NCBI GenBank assembly: GCA_009760855.2
Contig: WPIO01000130.1
Location: forward strand, 955,001 to 1,017,000
DNA from: Cristatella mucedo
Lineage: Eukaryota > Bryozoa > Phylactolaemata > Cristatellidae
Reading direction: 5' to 3'
DNA: 62,000 nt
Below, piece after piece: positions 35,076 through 62,000 of this stretch (its first letter is position 1; each line of letters starts with the position of its first letter). The notes beneath the pieces are model-generated. The model did not search any database, had not been told where the DNA came from, and worked only from the letters and a program-made list of their open reading frames with translations. The position numbers and the translations under genes were made by a program.

Positions 35076-35805
35076 ATGACTGATAGTGAGAGTAAGCGTA
35101 ATTAATCGGGAGAAGGTTATACTTTGCTGAAAAGGGAAAATTTATACTGGAAGCTCGTAACCTCGAGTAAAGCTGGGTTTACACGGCGACTCTTGCTTCC
35201 TACCTGCTTCCTACCTACTCGAGTCTTCGGTGTATAGGTCACCAATACTGGGGGCGGTTCAGACTTAGGGAAGACTTAACGAAGACTCAGCAGCCAAACG
35301 TGGTTCTACTTCTAGGTCCAAGACTCCGGCAAGACTTGGAGAGCGACCAATCATCGGCTCCGTCAAGGGCACGCCTTCATCATGTGTGGACAGCTCGGCT
35401 ATATATCGAAATACCCCTTATAATTTATTGCACGATTTGTCACCACCGAACGAAGCGAATCTTTGCTTGCGGAAAGAAGGCCCTATCCTGTGAAGCTGCA
35501 ACGGTTTATACAAAAACTAGCCACCCAAAGAAATGGGTGGCCCAAGCCCAATTGGCCATGCGACCTGTTGAAGCCGCGCTGAGGGTGGGGGGGGGGGACG
35601 TTAAACAGCCTTGACCTTGATCTTACGCGCGGCCGTCTGGAGCCTTCCGCTTTACCATGCGGCTGAGCGCAGCGCCGCGCTGGTGGCGCGTATATATATA
35701 TCGCGTTACTATGTGAAATAATAATTGAAGCGAAAGGCACTGTCGGCTTCACTATTACGCTCACACGCACAGGCTGTCACACACTTAGCAAATCGTCTCG
35801 CCAAA

Positions 35806-51871
<16,066 letters not shown>

Positions 51872-52093
51872 ATCTGGAGAAAGTGTTAACAGTACCACTA
51901 CACCTTTGCAAAACCTTGGAGACCTGCTAAATGCGGCCTTGAAAATGGTGGCACCAAAGCTGTGCCCGAAATGAGAAGCCTGTGATAATTTTCGTATTTC
52001 AGATCTGTGATATCATGACAGGGTTGTGCCGTGCACTTGATAGTCGTACATAATTTAACCTTATCTATTTACGATTTGTTTGTGCAGTCCCTC

Positions 52094-52099
52094 ATTAAA
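52094..52099 (+). promoter_or_regulatory. possible HDAC11 poly(A) signal ATTAAA
   Basis: ATTAAA hexamer 223 bp past the stop, the first plausible signal on this strand. Followed by TG/GT-rich sequence. Confidence 0.4.
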
Positions 52100-53496
52100 G
52101 TGTCTTCCGTGTCGCCTCAATACATACAAGCTGCTGCTGAAGCATTTAACCCTTTACCTTGCAGTAAATTGGTAGGAATCTCCAGTTTTACATTTGTGTG
52201 TTAAGCATTCATACTGGTTTGTACCCATTGCCTTAACTTAAAAGCTGCAGGCTCTTTTGTTTATTGGGTACCCACAAGTTTTCTTAAGCTTGGCTTTAAT
52301 GGAAATATAGAAGGCTGTGGTAGCCTTTTTTCGTCGTTTTTTTTCGTTTTTTTTGATGTCGTATTTATTACCACCTGTACACGAAGTAGCTCTGGAAAGA
52401 TTGTCGTGATGCAGCAGCCGCAAATAACATCATACCATACATAAACAGTGACGGTAGAGCAAAAGATTTCGTTGTTAAAAAAATAGGTGCGAATTTCTAG
52501 AGCACTGAATTATTCCTGGGTTTAAGGGTCCATTGAGGTTCTCACACACCTCGATGGTTAATGAGAAAAAAACTAAAAAGAAACTAAGCACACATAATAT
52601 ATAGGCATACGCAATTACCACAGACAGCAACGTGAGACAAACAACCCCCTCGCTCTGACCAAGGTCTGGCTGAGGTCACGGGCTCGATTCCCGTGGCATG
52701 TATACGAAGCGCCTAAATAGAGGGTGCTATAGAAATTATTATATTTTTTATTTTCTCGAGCAATTCACCCTCAATTAATGCGCAAAATGCAAAAATCTAT
52801 ACTACGCAATAACAGCAAGAGACTGGAGGAGAAGCTTATGCAAATCCAATTGCGATATCGTAGTTTTTCACGAGTCTTCGCTAGTACACACACGGACACA
52901 CTCGTGAGCACAGATACACACACAACGCACACTGTAACAATACTATACATATACGCACATACATATTTATAAGTACTGACTTCGATCAAAGGCAGGTGGA
53001 CGCTTTGTCCAATAACCGTTTTCTCTCAAGAGAAGCGAATCGCAGATCGTGCTGCACCGATGAGCACATGTGCGCCGTGGCTGCGCAGAAAAGTCCGATT
53101 GGACGTCGCATGTGGAAGCTTATACGATGACCACGAAGAAGCAAAAGCGCGCACGTCCCGGCCGAGGAGATAACGGAAGTAACATTATCCTCCCGTCTCC
53201 GGGGAGTGGGTCACCGGGGCACAGCCCCTCCCTTTTGCAACATGTTCATACGGAGTGATAAGATGGCAGTAATCAATTAGAGTCGTATGATTTCAAAGTA
53301 TACTTGATTGATAGAGCGTCCTAGAGAACTGGAACTCTATTCAAGCGCTTCACGTGTAACACATAGCTCGAGCTTACTAACTTGGACGTAAAATACAATG
53401 GCCTTGACTTCGTCGCCACTTGGGTGAGCCACCTCAACCAGAGCCCAAGCAGCATGGTAGAAGTTCAGTTTTAGTCATAAACGTAGAAAAATTGCA

Positions 53497-53531
<35 letters not shown>

Positions 53532-53650
53532 TGATGCATTTAGCCAAAAGCCGCATAGACTGCTGCGATGGTGTGGAGACATTAGCATACGGCGTTCTCC
53601 GTCAGCATCCGGTGGAGGCGGAACGAGTGACCGCCCCTCTGTCTCTGACC
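52100..53650. other. HDAC11-GGACT intergenic region
   Basis: Holds a SINE-B piece at 52645-52745 (+; GACCAAGGTCTGGCTGAGGT, GGGCTCGATTCCC, GAAGCGCCTAAATAGAGGGT), a minus tail at about 53300-53370, and (TA)n at 53499-53529. The GGACT promoter should lie here. Confidence 0.5.
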
Positions 53651-53833
53651 ATGCATCGGGTTTTCGTCTATGGCACCCTGAAGAAAGGCCAGCCTAACAG
53701 CCATTTTCTAGAAAATGGCATGCACGGCGGTGTTATCTTCGTTGGCTACGGGCGACTGACGGTACCTCGCCCGTTGGTCATCGCCAGTGCCTACAACATT
53801 CCTTTTCTGCTCGACCGACCGAATTTAGGACAG
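53651..53833 (+). CDS. GGACT: GGACT exon 1
   Basis: Encodes MHRVFVYGTLKKGQPN to DRPNLGQ (residues 1-61). Confidence 0.92.
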
Positions 53834-55512
53834 GTGAGTCCTATAAGGGGTTGGCTGCGCCTGCCTCAAGCTTCCCCTGCACTTCAACTTCTCTGGCTGT
53901 GCTGGCCGAGAGGGAATAGATGCGAACGAGATATGAAGATTGTAAAAGGGAGCGGCATGTTGAGAGGTTTTTGCTGAGCGGCAAGGGAATAGCCCACGAG
54001 GGCGTAGGTCGAGATCCCACGAATGCGATGCGACGGGGTTAGATACTCCGGGTAAATCGGTGTGTGGGGGTTGAAGAACAGCCTGCTGCTGCTGTGACAG
54101 CGTACTCAAGCCGTGTTCTCATAGCCCCGAACCGACACCGATCTCATAAGTCTACGAGCTATGGGCGTAGACGAAATAGATCGATGATGGCTAAATCTAG
54201 TGGCGGATTCCAATAGGTTTTGCCTACTTGGAGCAGTCACCGAACCACGTTTAACGCCAACCCCTTCCCGAGCCTTGCTTGGCTGGCATGGTTAGTCTCT
54301 GGTGGTGGGAGCAGCAACCAGCTTACCCAGTGTGGGAATATCAGCCTCGTCTGCCGAGGAAATAATAATGAGCTACAAGCTCGCCTATAGCTCGCCAAAG
54401 GAGGAGAGAGAGAGAGAGAGACAGCTCGGGATGCACGAAGAGACAGACTGAGAGACGACAGGCTTACCGTTCGCATGAGCGCGAGCATTCTGCCGAGCTC
54501 ACGGCAGTGGCAGCGTTGCCGCCTCTGTGCTACGATCCGGAGACTTCGATGATGCCTCAGCCTCTGGTGAAACGCAGCGTATGAGTGTGTACTAGTGAAA
54601 AGTGGGTTTCGCCAGGCGATGGCAGTCTGCAGAGAGTCTTGGATGGCAGTCTGCGAAGCGATGTGATGCTGTGCTCGTGGCAAGCCGCTGACCGTCGCAG
54701 CCATGCTGCTCAGCATCTGATGGTGTAGAGCCGGAGGCGAAGGCCGGCCGCACACGCTTCTGCCTTCGGCCTGCTTCACTGCCGCTGTGATCGTCCAGCA
54801 CTCGCCCGGTGAACGCCAACGTCAACTTAGCCCGAGGGAAAGGTGCTTTCTCTTCGAGACCCAGGTCGCGAGTTTGAGTCCTGCATTGGGCAATCCTCTA
54901 TTGCCCACTTTTCGAGCAGTGTTGTTAGTGCCGCCAAGGCTCTTCTGCTACTATATACCGGAGGCTGTTGAATAAGCTGACCTGTTACGCCGCGTCGGCT
55001 AGTGACGCACGTGCTTGCTGGATTGGAAACGGCAGCTCGCCAGCCAGACAGACGGCAGCAGCGAGCCCTACACGATATGCAGGAGTAGCCGCGTAATGCA
55101 ATGCTTGTCGCTCGTGGCTCTGTTGGCCGCCTACCCGAGGGTGGGGGTGTAAGTCGTCCTGTTTTTCTTGCAGAACGTGTCAGGCGAGGTTTACGATGTC
55201 GACGACGCCGTTCTGAAGAGACTGGACGAGCTTGAATGCTATCCGAACTTGTACGACAGACTGCAGCTAGACGTGGAGCTGAACGCAGCCGGTTCTGGTA
55301 GTGTTGGAGGCAACACGGTCGAGGCTGCATCCAGCGTTTTTGAAGCTCACTGCTATGTGTTGAAGCACGTCAAGCCGGCGTTGCTTCAGCTGCCGTTTCT
55401 CGTCAGCTACGACAGCATGGGTTCCCACGGCTTGCCCTACTTGTCCAGGTATGAGAGACCTGCCGACTACAAAGAATTGATGCAGCTCAAATTGGATATC
55501 CCGCCATTTTGA
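53651..55512 (+). CDS. GGACT: gamma-glutamylaminecyclotransferase family protein (2 exons, 173 aa)
   Basis: GGACT enzymes release free amines (lysine in the mammalian case) and 5-oxoproline from gamma-glutamylamines left after breakdown of transglutaminase cross-links. Exons: 53651-53833 and 55174-55512, phase 0, donor GTGAGT, acceptor TTTCTTGCAG. Residues 4-10 VFVYGTL form the glycine loop that starts the family fold. GQPNSHFL and YNIPFLLD follow. Exon 2 has SGEVYDVDDAVLKRLDELEC, in which Glu82 is the expected catalytic acid (the same residue number as in human GGACT), and SYDSMGSHGLPY. Length is slightly above human (153 aa), because of an insertion at about 95-110 and a longer tail. In-frame ATGs at 53531 and 53534 could add 40 residues, but homologues start at M-x-x-VFVYGTL. 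The physiological substrate in this animal is not known. Confidence 0.93.
53834..54825. other. GGACT intron, first part
   Basis: No gene seen. (GA)n at about 54404-54421. The minus-strand frame 54779-54237 of 180 codons has low-complexity SLSLS and no recognisable domain. Confidence 0.45.
54830..54990 (+). mobile_element. SINE-A copy in the GGACT intron
   Basis: TAGCCCGAGGGAAAGGTGCT, TTCTCTTCGAGACC, GAGTTTGAGTCCTGC, CTATTGCCCACTTTTCGAGC, AAGGCTCTTCTGCTACTATA and GGCTGTTGAATAAGCTGACC. Confidence 0.7.
55174..55512 (+). CDS. GGACT: GGACT exon 2 and stop
   Basis: Encodes NVSGEVYDVDDAVLKRLDEL to LKLDIPPF (residues 62-173), stop TGA. Confidence 0.94.
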   Translation, partial: NVSGEVYDVDDAVLKRLDELECYPNLYDRLQLDVELNAAGSGSVGGNTVEAASSVFEAHCYVLKHVKPALLQLPFLVSYDSMGSHGLPYLSRYERPADYKELMQLKLDIPPF

Positions 55513-56235
55513 CGGCTTGCACAGTGCCAATAATCATCATTCCAGTGCCTCACTGAGCGCAACAATAGAGCTGCCAAGTATTGTTTAAAAAGAGACTGGC
55601 TTGGCGACGACTACTTTACACTGGGCTGTCTCGGTGGGGCAAGGTGCGAAAGAATGCGAGGTTTCATCTTCTGCAGAGCGAGAGGCTTCTTGAATCGGGA
55701 AGCAGCGATAGCCGCCGGTTGGTTCAGGCGGCTTTAAATTTGTGTGACATGGCACTGCTTTATCAAAGCTTCCTGGTAGCCTTCTCAATGACCGTGCTGA
55801 TCATAAATCATGTGGCTGGGCAGTGATCTTCTTTGACAGCAGGAGCGCTTGACCTGAATTCGGTATTGTAGTATTCGTAGTCCTAAATGCCCGTGGAAAC
55901 ACGAACGAATGAAATGCCTGTTTGCCGATTTCCCAGAAAACGCCCGCAAAGCTCTTTGAATGGGAGCTGTTAGCAAGCTTGCCTTCGATGCAGTCGTCCC
56001 GGTTTATTATCTCAAGATCGATGGACGTGTCATTCATTCGGCGGAAGGAAGCTCGCACTGATGGCTGTGTGTGTGCTTATCCGGTTCAGGCTATTGGTTC
56101 AGCCTCCTTTTTTTGCCGTTTGTAGCCTCTTTGCTTGGCTACTCATCTGCAACCCTCCACAGCTCTGATAGCGCTTAGCCAAAAACTTAGACGTTTCATG
56201 ACTGCCGGTGAAGCAGCTGCAGCTGTAAAGTGAAG
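55513..56235. other. GGACT 3' flank
   Basis: Probably includes the 3' UTR. No nearby AATAAA; the first on this strand is at 56713-56718, inside AATAATAAATG, which is distant. No other gene seen. Confidence 0.4.
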
Positions 56236-56239
56236 CAAG

Positions 56240-56395
56240 AAAGGTCAGCTGATTCAACAGCTGCCAGTATGTAGCAGCAGATGAGCCTAAGCTGCCATCG
56301 CCGAGCTTGCAGGAGCAATGAAGGATTGGCTGCTGCTAGACTCGAACCTGCATCGTCAAGTGCGAGCACCTCACCCCTGACCTAAAACAGCTCGT
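56240..56395 (-). mobile_element. SINE-A copy
   Basis: Minus strand: GAGCTGTTTTAGGTCAGGGG, GTGCTCGCACTTGACG, GGTTCGAGTC, TGCTCCTGCAAGCTCGG, then GGCAGCTGTTGAATCAGCTG. Confidence 0.7.
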
Positions 56396-56399
56396 TGCT

Positions 56400-57525
56400 G
56401 ATTTCCTTGTAAATGAAAAGGTGTCGCCTGCAAGAGTTGCATCCGATTTGCGAGGTTTCGGCTAGCAGTGCTGTAGTGCTCACTGTACTTGGAGGGCTGG
56501 CTGCTCCCACAGGACCTTCCCAGACAGTCAATGCCGGTGCCGCTCTTGTAACCGGGCATAGGCCAGCGATCCTCGATCTCGCTGCCAGCGAATTTTAGAC
56601 CCTCAGATTTGCCAGGATTGTCCTGCTCCCTATTGGGAAATTCGTGCTTAGTCTTGACTGCATTTTGTTAGCCAAACACGTCCAGCAGGCTATGATGTTT
56701 CGTGAGTGTGATAATAAATGCCATAGCAATGTAGTCGTCACTCTGGTCAGGCTAGGCAGTGCTTTTAACCGACTGACCTATCACTGGTCAGGTTTACACA
56801 CGTCAGAGTCGCCGAGTCTGTGGCATTGTAAGTTTGCCTTGGTGGAGCTTTTGTTTGATTCCAGAGGCTCATGTCGTGTGCAACTTGCTGCACTTGAGTT
56901 GAATTTGACGAGCTTGCAGTGATTTTGTATGCCCAAAGCTGCAGTTGCAGTGCTGACTTCTTTTGTCACCATTGCAGCGTTGCAGATGATTTGACAGATC
57001 CGGATCAAGTTTGATATTATAAACTCAGACCACATCCATTATTGATGGCTGCCTACGAAAACCTTGCCTGGTCAATTTTGTTATGCCTGACCATTCAGCT
57101 GAGAAACAGGTGCCCTATTCTTGAAGTGTGTGCTCTAGATGGTAGGCCTATAGTATACAATCTAACGGATTTTAGCTGACCGAATGCTTTACAGCTCTTG
57201 TGCATGAGCATATCATCCTTGCAACCTTGTGTGAAAGTCGGTGTGTCTGCCAAACCGTTACATGAAATTCGGAGGATATTACTGCAGAAACATTCTTTAA
57301 GCCTGACTGATGTGGCTTCAGGATTTCACCCCAGTCTTATTACTTACTTAACACAAAGGAAACGACTTTGCTGGTTTGAATGACTCTGTCGTCTTTTCAC
57401 TTAGCAGAGGACACGTTTGGAGCATACCAAGTGCGGTGATCAGAGCAATGAGCTAGTGTAGATGATTGGCAGATTACCAGATTCTTCTAATTGTAGTACA
57501 GTGGATTCGATGCATTACTCGTGGA
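56400..57525. other. intergenic, no gene seen
   Basis: Only short unremarkable open frames. Nothing recognised. Confidence 0.45.
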
Positions 57526-57527
57526 AA

Positions 57528-57935
57528 AAGGAGAGATCATTTGATTCAACAGCCTCATTTATATAGTGGCAAAGGTCTTTTTTGTTCCTTTATGTTTCTT
57601 GCTTACTTGTGCATTTTTTAGTGCATGTTACTAACATGGGGTTCACTAACCATCGGGTCTAAGTGTCTTGTGTGCTTTTGCATGCTTTTCTAAGCATGAT
57701 GCCACGGATGTCATTAACTTCTCTTGCAGCAAATTGTAAAGCAGCTTTATAGTGACTTTGTTCTCTTAGGGTGCTACACAAATGACAGTGGACAGCAGAT
57801 TATTATTATTAGCTGCCTTCACCCGCTTGCAGCTGACATTAAAGAATTGCCTGCTATTGCTTATTGAATTGCTTATTGACTCCAACCCACTACCCAGAGT
57901 TCGAGAACCTTACTGCTAAGCTAAGACGCTGTGGT
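57528..57935 (-). mobile_element. SINE-A copy split by a later insertion
   Basis: Minus-oriented SINE-A body at 57528-57585 (GATTCAACAGCCTCATTTAT, AGTGGCAAAGG) resumes at 57818-57935 (AGCTGCCTTCACCCGCTTGC, AATTGCCTGC). Between them sits the plus-oriented element 57586-57817. Confidence 0.65.
57586..57817 (+). mobile_element. SINE-C element nested in SINE-A
   Basis: GGATGTCATTAACTTCTCTT, GCAGCAAATTGTAAAGCAGC, TTTGTTCTCTTAGGGTGCTA, CACAAATGACAGTGG, then (ATT)n at about 57799-57811. A hairpin-type tail without a clear tRNA head. Confidence 0.6.
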
Positions 57936-57939
57936 GAAG

Positions 57940-58740
57940 CTCACTGCTACCAGTAGTTCGGCATAGACTAGTAAAAAGACTGCGGCTGGGCATCAAACTT
58001 AAAAAAAAATTTTAGCAAGTATTGTAGTGATGAACTTAAGATGACCGTCTTCCTCAGAAAATCTAGATGATAAAAGGGCATGCTAATTAGTCACTTAAGC
58101 ATGTCATTGTTTTGAAGCCGCCTGAAAATAAGGGAGAAAGAATCTATAGATGTCAAATGTTTAACTCAGATTTGTTATAAGGTTGTGGGTAATAGAAAGA
58201 TAGCTGTTTTGTAGCTTTCCTGTGAAGTCAAGCATCTCAACCCTGGTGCTCAATGGTAGCACAGTGATGGGTCTCCGTTTTTCTTGATACATTCGTTGAC
58301 ATATTCAACTGCTCTGCTGTCATACCATTCCAAATTTATGGAGGTTCCACCACCATCTAAATTTGTACTTGTAGATCTTAGGTCCAAGGCCTGCGGCGTT
58401 ACCCACGACAGCTTTGGTTACGGTGAAGCTACAGGCTTCTCATTACCTGCCAGGCAGTCTGAGGTTCGATTTTATGTGAGTGTTAATATTCGGCGTTGGT
58501 TAAGCCTGGCTGCTTAGTTCGATGTTAAACATGTTTTGAAGTGGTCCTCTTGACGCACCAACGGCTTCTATTGCTCCATTGCCCTCTTTAAGAATAAAAA
58601 TAATCACAACAATCATCGTATGCAGCGCTCTAGCAGAAGTAGAGCTCTTATTAATGCCGATCTTGCTCATATAACAGGGTCGTCAGCCACGCATGAAGCG
58701 GGTTTGAGGGAAGATTAGTCTTTGCGTAAAGGGTAAACGG
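57940..58740. other. intergenic, no gene seen
   Basis: No conserved exon or clear repeat recognised. Confidence 0.4.
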
Positions 58741-58744
58741 TCAA

Positions 58745-58905
58745 AGGTGAGCCGATTTCGACAGCCTCATTTAAATAGCTGAGGAAGAGCCTTAACGGTT
58801 AGCATCGCCGCTTGCAATCGGTAATAAAGGATCGCCCACTGCAGGACCGAACTCGTGAGTGGGTCGTGAAGAGCGAGCTCCTTACCCCTAGCCTAATAGC
58901 CCAGG
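58745..58905 (-). mobile_element. SINE-A copy
   Basis: Minus strand: GGGCTATTAGGCTAGGGGTA, GAGCTCGCTCTTCACGACCC, GTCCTGCAGTGGGCGATCC, TTGCAAGCGGCGATGC, TTAAGGCTCTTCC and GGCTGTCGAAATCGGCTCAC. Confidence 0.7.
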
Positions 58906-58959
58906 GAGCAAAGGTTGAGTGAGTGCTACTAATCGGGGGGGGGGGGGGGGAGGGACCAA

Positions 58960-59168
58960 TTAACCAGCTGCCGTTAAGTCTTTTGTGTGCTTTACTTAAT
59001 AGGATCGTAGTATTTTTCCTGCGTGCTTGCCTAAACAAGCAGGGTACCTTGCTTGTCATTAACTATTGGTTATTGGTTTCTATTGCAGTGCGTTTTTCAA
59101 GAGCCTGAATGGACATTAAGTTCTCGGTAGGCGCTACACAAAAGACAGTGGTATTATTATTATTTTTT
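58960..59168 (+). mobile_element. SINE-C element
   Basis: GCTTGTCATTAACTATTGGT, CTATTGCAGTGCG, ATTAAGTTCTCGGTAGGCGC, TACACAAAAGACAGTGG and (ATT)n at 59151-59165. Preceded by a G-run at about 58937-58950. Confidence 0.6.
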
Positions 59169-59169
59169 A

Positions 59170-59860
59170 TTAAAAATTCTAAAGAGATTATAAATAGCCA
59201 AACCAGAAAGCAAATTTGCCGTATCTCAATTATCGGTCTGACGATTTTCTCTTTTAGTTTTGGAATATCACTTTAGTACTTCAGATACTGCAAGGTCAAC
59301 AGTGTACTTATAAAAGCAGCTTCGTTAGATATCCCCCATACAAAGAGCTCAGTTATTTGTGGGATTTTAATAGTTGCTGAAGAAGATCCAGTATGTGACC
59401 CAAATCAGTATGGATCCCACGACCAAGTACCAGAGTGCTCACATTGAATCCGGCTTATAGACCGGTAAACATGCTCTGAAGCCAGACGTTCGGAGACATT
59501 TTTTGCAACGAGCCAAGTTGCAAACTGCTCTTCCCAATGTCCTGCCAGTGCTTTCTGACTTACAAAAACTTACACAATCCTCTCGTTTGCGAGTGATGGA
59601 GCAATGACAGAAGATTAATTTTGCAGGCTGTCGCATTCTCGAGAAATCACGACCTCGTACAGAGCCGATGGATATAATAAATCAGTACGAGTCCTGAGAT
59701 TGTCGCCGTAGATGCTGCAGGCTCAGATTCTGCCTTCGAAAAACTCATACGCCTTTTATTTGCTGAAGGAGTGCTATGTTTCGAAAGCTGTGAGTCGCGT
59801 CTTCTCTCGGCACAATGGGGCTATTAACCAAGCTTTACTTGCAGTTTTAGTAATATTAAT
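59170..59860. other. intergenic, no gene seen
   Basis: Nothing recognised on either strand. Confidence 0.4.
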
Positions 59861-59861
59861 A

Positions 59862-62000
59862 ATAAATTGGTATAGCGCCATCAAGAGAACTAAATTTGTT
59901 TTTTGCACTTTGCATATCCTGTAAATGATGCAATTAATATAGCAACGTTCATACTGTCAGTTCTAAGGACAATTCACATGGACCCAGCTTTTGCTGTGAG
60001 AAAAAGGTGCGTTTGTATCTTCCATTTAATTGTCAAGTCAGGGGGTGTCGTGACGTCATGCGGGAGTGAGTTCCAGGCTTTTTGAGCATACGAACTAAAG
60101 GCATGGTATCCATAGGATTTGAGGTTGGTTTGAGGAGGCGGAGCTAAGCGGCTCGAGTGAGAAGAGGGGATAGGATGATGCCTAGCCCGATTGTGGAATA
60201 GCTCTGACATGTAGGCTGGAGCCAGAGAATGACGAGACCTAAAAGTGTGGGACAAAACCTTGAAGTCGACGCACTGCTTGATGGGGAGACAGTACAGGTC
60301 GGTCAGAAGTAGTCTAATATGGCAGCTATGACGCTCGCGAGAGATCAACCTGGCAGCAGAGTTTTGCACCAACTGTAAGCACTTAATTGCACGGGTCGGA
60401 AGACCCTGCAAGTAGTGAATTAGAAGCCAAGGCAGGATGTCACAAATTTATGAACCAAGTTTGATGTGGTATCTATGTCAAAGGTGTCCCCGAATTTTGG
60501 CAGTGTTAATAATAACAATGATAATTCACTTGATAAAGCGCCCTCAGAGAACTTAATCTCTTTCTGGGCGCTTTACATTTGCTAAGTGTCTGAAAGTAGG
60601 CAACTTGACTGCGAAGACTTGACTGCGGAGCTAAACTGGTAGACCAGTGAAAGGGTCACTTTGGAACTAGGCATCTCTGCAGGAGATATGCTGTCAAAGC
60701 TAATTTTGAAGGCTATGTGTTCTAATTCCTGAGTAACACTAGGTTTGACCGTAGCTAGGAAGTTGGTTTTATAGTGATTTAAGTTGAGAATGTTTGCTGT
60801 CATCAAAGCGTGAATGTTATCAATGCATACAGCAAGGGATTTGAGATAGTTTGACGTGATGGAAGGCTGGGAAGGATAAAAGTTTAGGTACAGCTGTTTG
60901 TCATCTGCGTGGAAATGAAAACCTTGATTAAGTTTGGTGATTAAATCGGCCAGAGGATGAAGATAATACATTGTGAAAAGAAGTGGGCCTTGCACAGAGC
61001 CCTAAGGTAGCCCATACTTTGGACGGTCCTCGAATGATTGTTGCCTTTTACCATCAGTGCTCAAGAGTTTTCCTGTGAGATAGGACTTAATCAATTGCAG
61101 TGCTAATAATGCCCAGGCGAGATGAGAGGGTGCTCTAGAAAGGCTAAGTGATCGACTGAATAAAACGGGACCGAGAGATCAAGCAAATAAAATGAGACTC
61201 AGTTTTTATTCATGATAAGGTCGGTATACACCCGAAGTAATGCTAACTTTGTGGTGTGATAAGCTCTATAACCTGACCGGAACTTATTAGCTAGGTTTGA
61301 AGTTGAGACAGAATTTAGCTGGTCTACCAAGACTCGTTACTGTATCTTAAATAGTAAAGGCAGCAGGCAGAAAAAGGTGCAAGTTCTCTTGGTCTAGTGT
61401 TGCTTTCCTAATTATCGACCAAACAGCCACTTTAAAAAATGCAGGGTCTAGACTTGAGGCTAAGGACATATGTATTATGCTAGTTAAGTATGGCTGCAAA
61501 AGGTCTATGACAGCAGAAGGAGAGCAGTGGGTATACTAGTGGAATACTAGTCTCTTTAAACTTGGATTTGAACTTCAAGATGAGGCCACTAATGGCTGGC
61601 TTGAATGCAACGTCAAGTTGCAGGAAGGAATTGAGGTATATACATGTAAATCATGTGAGGACATTACCGAGGGACATGAGTCCAATCGGGATAATGCTAC
61701 CTTTGGGATGGACTCTCTGGTCTTAATCTACTTTGCTGACAAAGAAGCTAGATAAGCGATCATCTAGAACGCCGCAAGGATCGTTAATGAAAAAGCTAAC
61801 CTGATTATAGGAGATAGTTGATGATACACATCTGCATTTCTAGATTGCACACGTGAGATTCGACTATATTTATAGAAGCTGGACTCGGCCTTTGTTGGGA
61901 TAGATTGGTATGATCTACAATAGTTCTCGTAGGCCTGTTGATGAACAGTCAGTTCTGATCTTTTGTATACTTTTTTTCAAGCGTGGGCGTAGCAGGTCTT
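59862..62000 (-). mobile_element. longest LINE copy, runs off the right end
   Basis: Minus strand, from the window edge inward: linker before the reverse transcriptase (SELTVHQQAYENYCRSYQSI), palm/finger motifs (SGYRAYHTTKLALLRVYTDL, LLDLS), GPLLFTMYYLHPLADLI, catalytic-site remnant FHADDKQLYL, then FLATVKPS and, after a nested insertion, ARLISRERHSCHIRLLLTDL and YAQKAWNSLPHDV. The 3' tail is at about 59862-59925. Stops and frameshifts are frequent; the catalytic YADD reads HADD. The endonuclease domain would lie beyond the window. Confidence 0.85.
60508..60582 (-). mobile_element. solo hairpin tail nested in the LINE
   Basis: Plus strand: AATAATAACAATGATAATTC, ACTTGATAAAGCGCCCTCAG, AGAACTTAATCTCTTTCTGG, GCGCTTTACATTTGCT. 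It interrupts LINE sequence that is continuous in the copy at 21.3 kb, so only the last 75 bp or so of a LINE/SINE inserted here. Confidence 0.8.

Noticed and set aside
54237-54779. 180-codon minus-strand frame in the GGACT intron
   Set aside because: Low-complexity SLSLSL from a GA run, no recognisable domain, inside an intron of a well-supported gene.

Overview
The window is nuclear DNA from an animal, most likely an invertebrate bilaterian. The evidence is intron-split genes with GT/AG junctions, a eukaryotic tRNA gene, long dinucleotide microsatellites, non-LTR retrotransposon (LINE) fragments and tRNA-derived SINEs. The species cannot be read from the sequence. Nothing bacterial, viral or CRISPR-like was seen.

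Three protein genes could be rebuilt exon by exon with consistent splice phases. (1) par-6, minus strand, CDS 19085 to 5722, 3 coding exons, 345 aa, a cell-polarity adaptor with PB1, semi-CRIB and PDZ domains. Its 11.7-kb intron 2 fills 6471-18153. (2) HDAC11, plus strand, CDS 35806 to 51871, 8 exons, 353 aa, the class IV deacetylase-fold enzyme, with every expected catalytic residue present. (3) GGACT (gamma-glutamylaminecyclotransferase family), plus strand, CDS 53651 to 55512, 2 exons, 173 aa, lying 1.8 kb downstream of HDAC11. A tRNA-Pro(CGG) gene lies on the minus strand at 25694-25765. par-6 and HDAC11 are divergent, 16.7 kb apart. The three genes have no known shared pathway, so this looks like an ordinary animal neighbourhood and not an operon-like unit.

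Much of the rest is repeats. A CR1/L2-like LINE family has at least ten fragments on both strands; the longest open copy is 20834-21679, and one copy runs off the right end. At least two kinds of tRNA-derived SINE are present. One (called SINE-B here) carries the same 3' hairpin and A/T-rich tail as the LINE, a SINE/LINE partnership. SINE-A lacks that tail. A third short family (SINE-C), a MITE-like element with a GGAGCCAGGG end, and a second LINE-related tail family are also present. At 30.2-31.2 kb there is a frameshifted relic of a protein-coding element.

The most striking structural feature is an inverted, nearly identical 0.75-kb duplicate of HDAC11 exon 4 and most of exon 3 at 22826-23573 (minus), 18 kb from the source at 41364-42108 (plus). 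It is a processed-independent genomic copy because the introns are retained. No clearly new multi-gene system was found.
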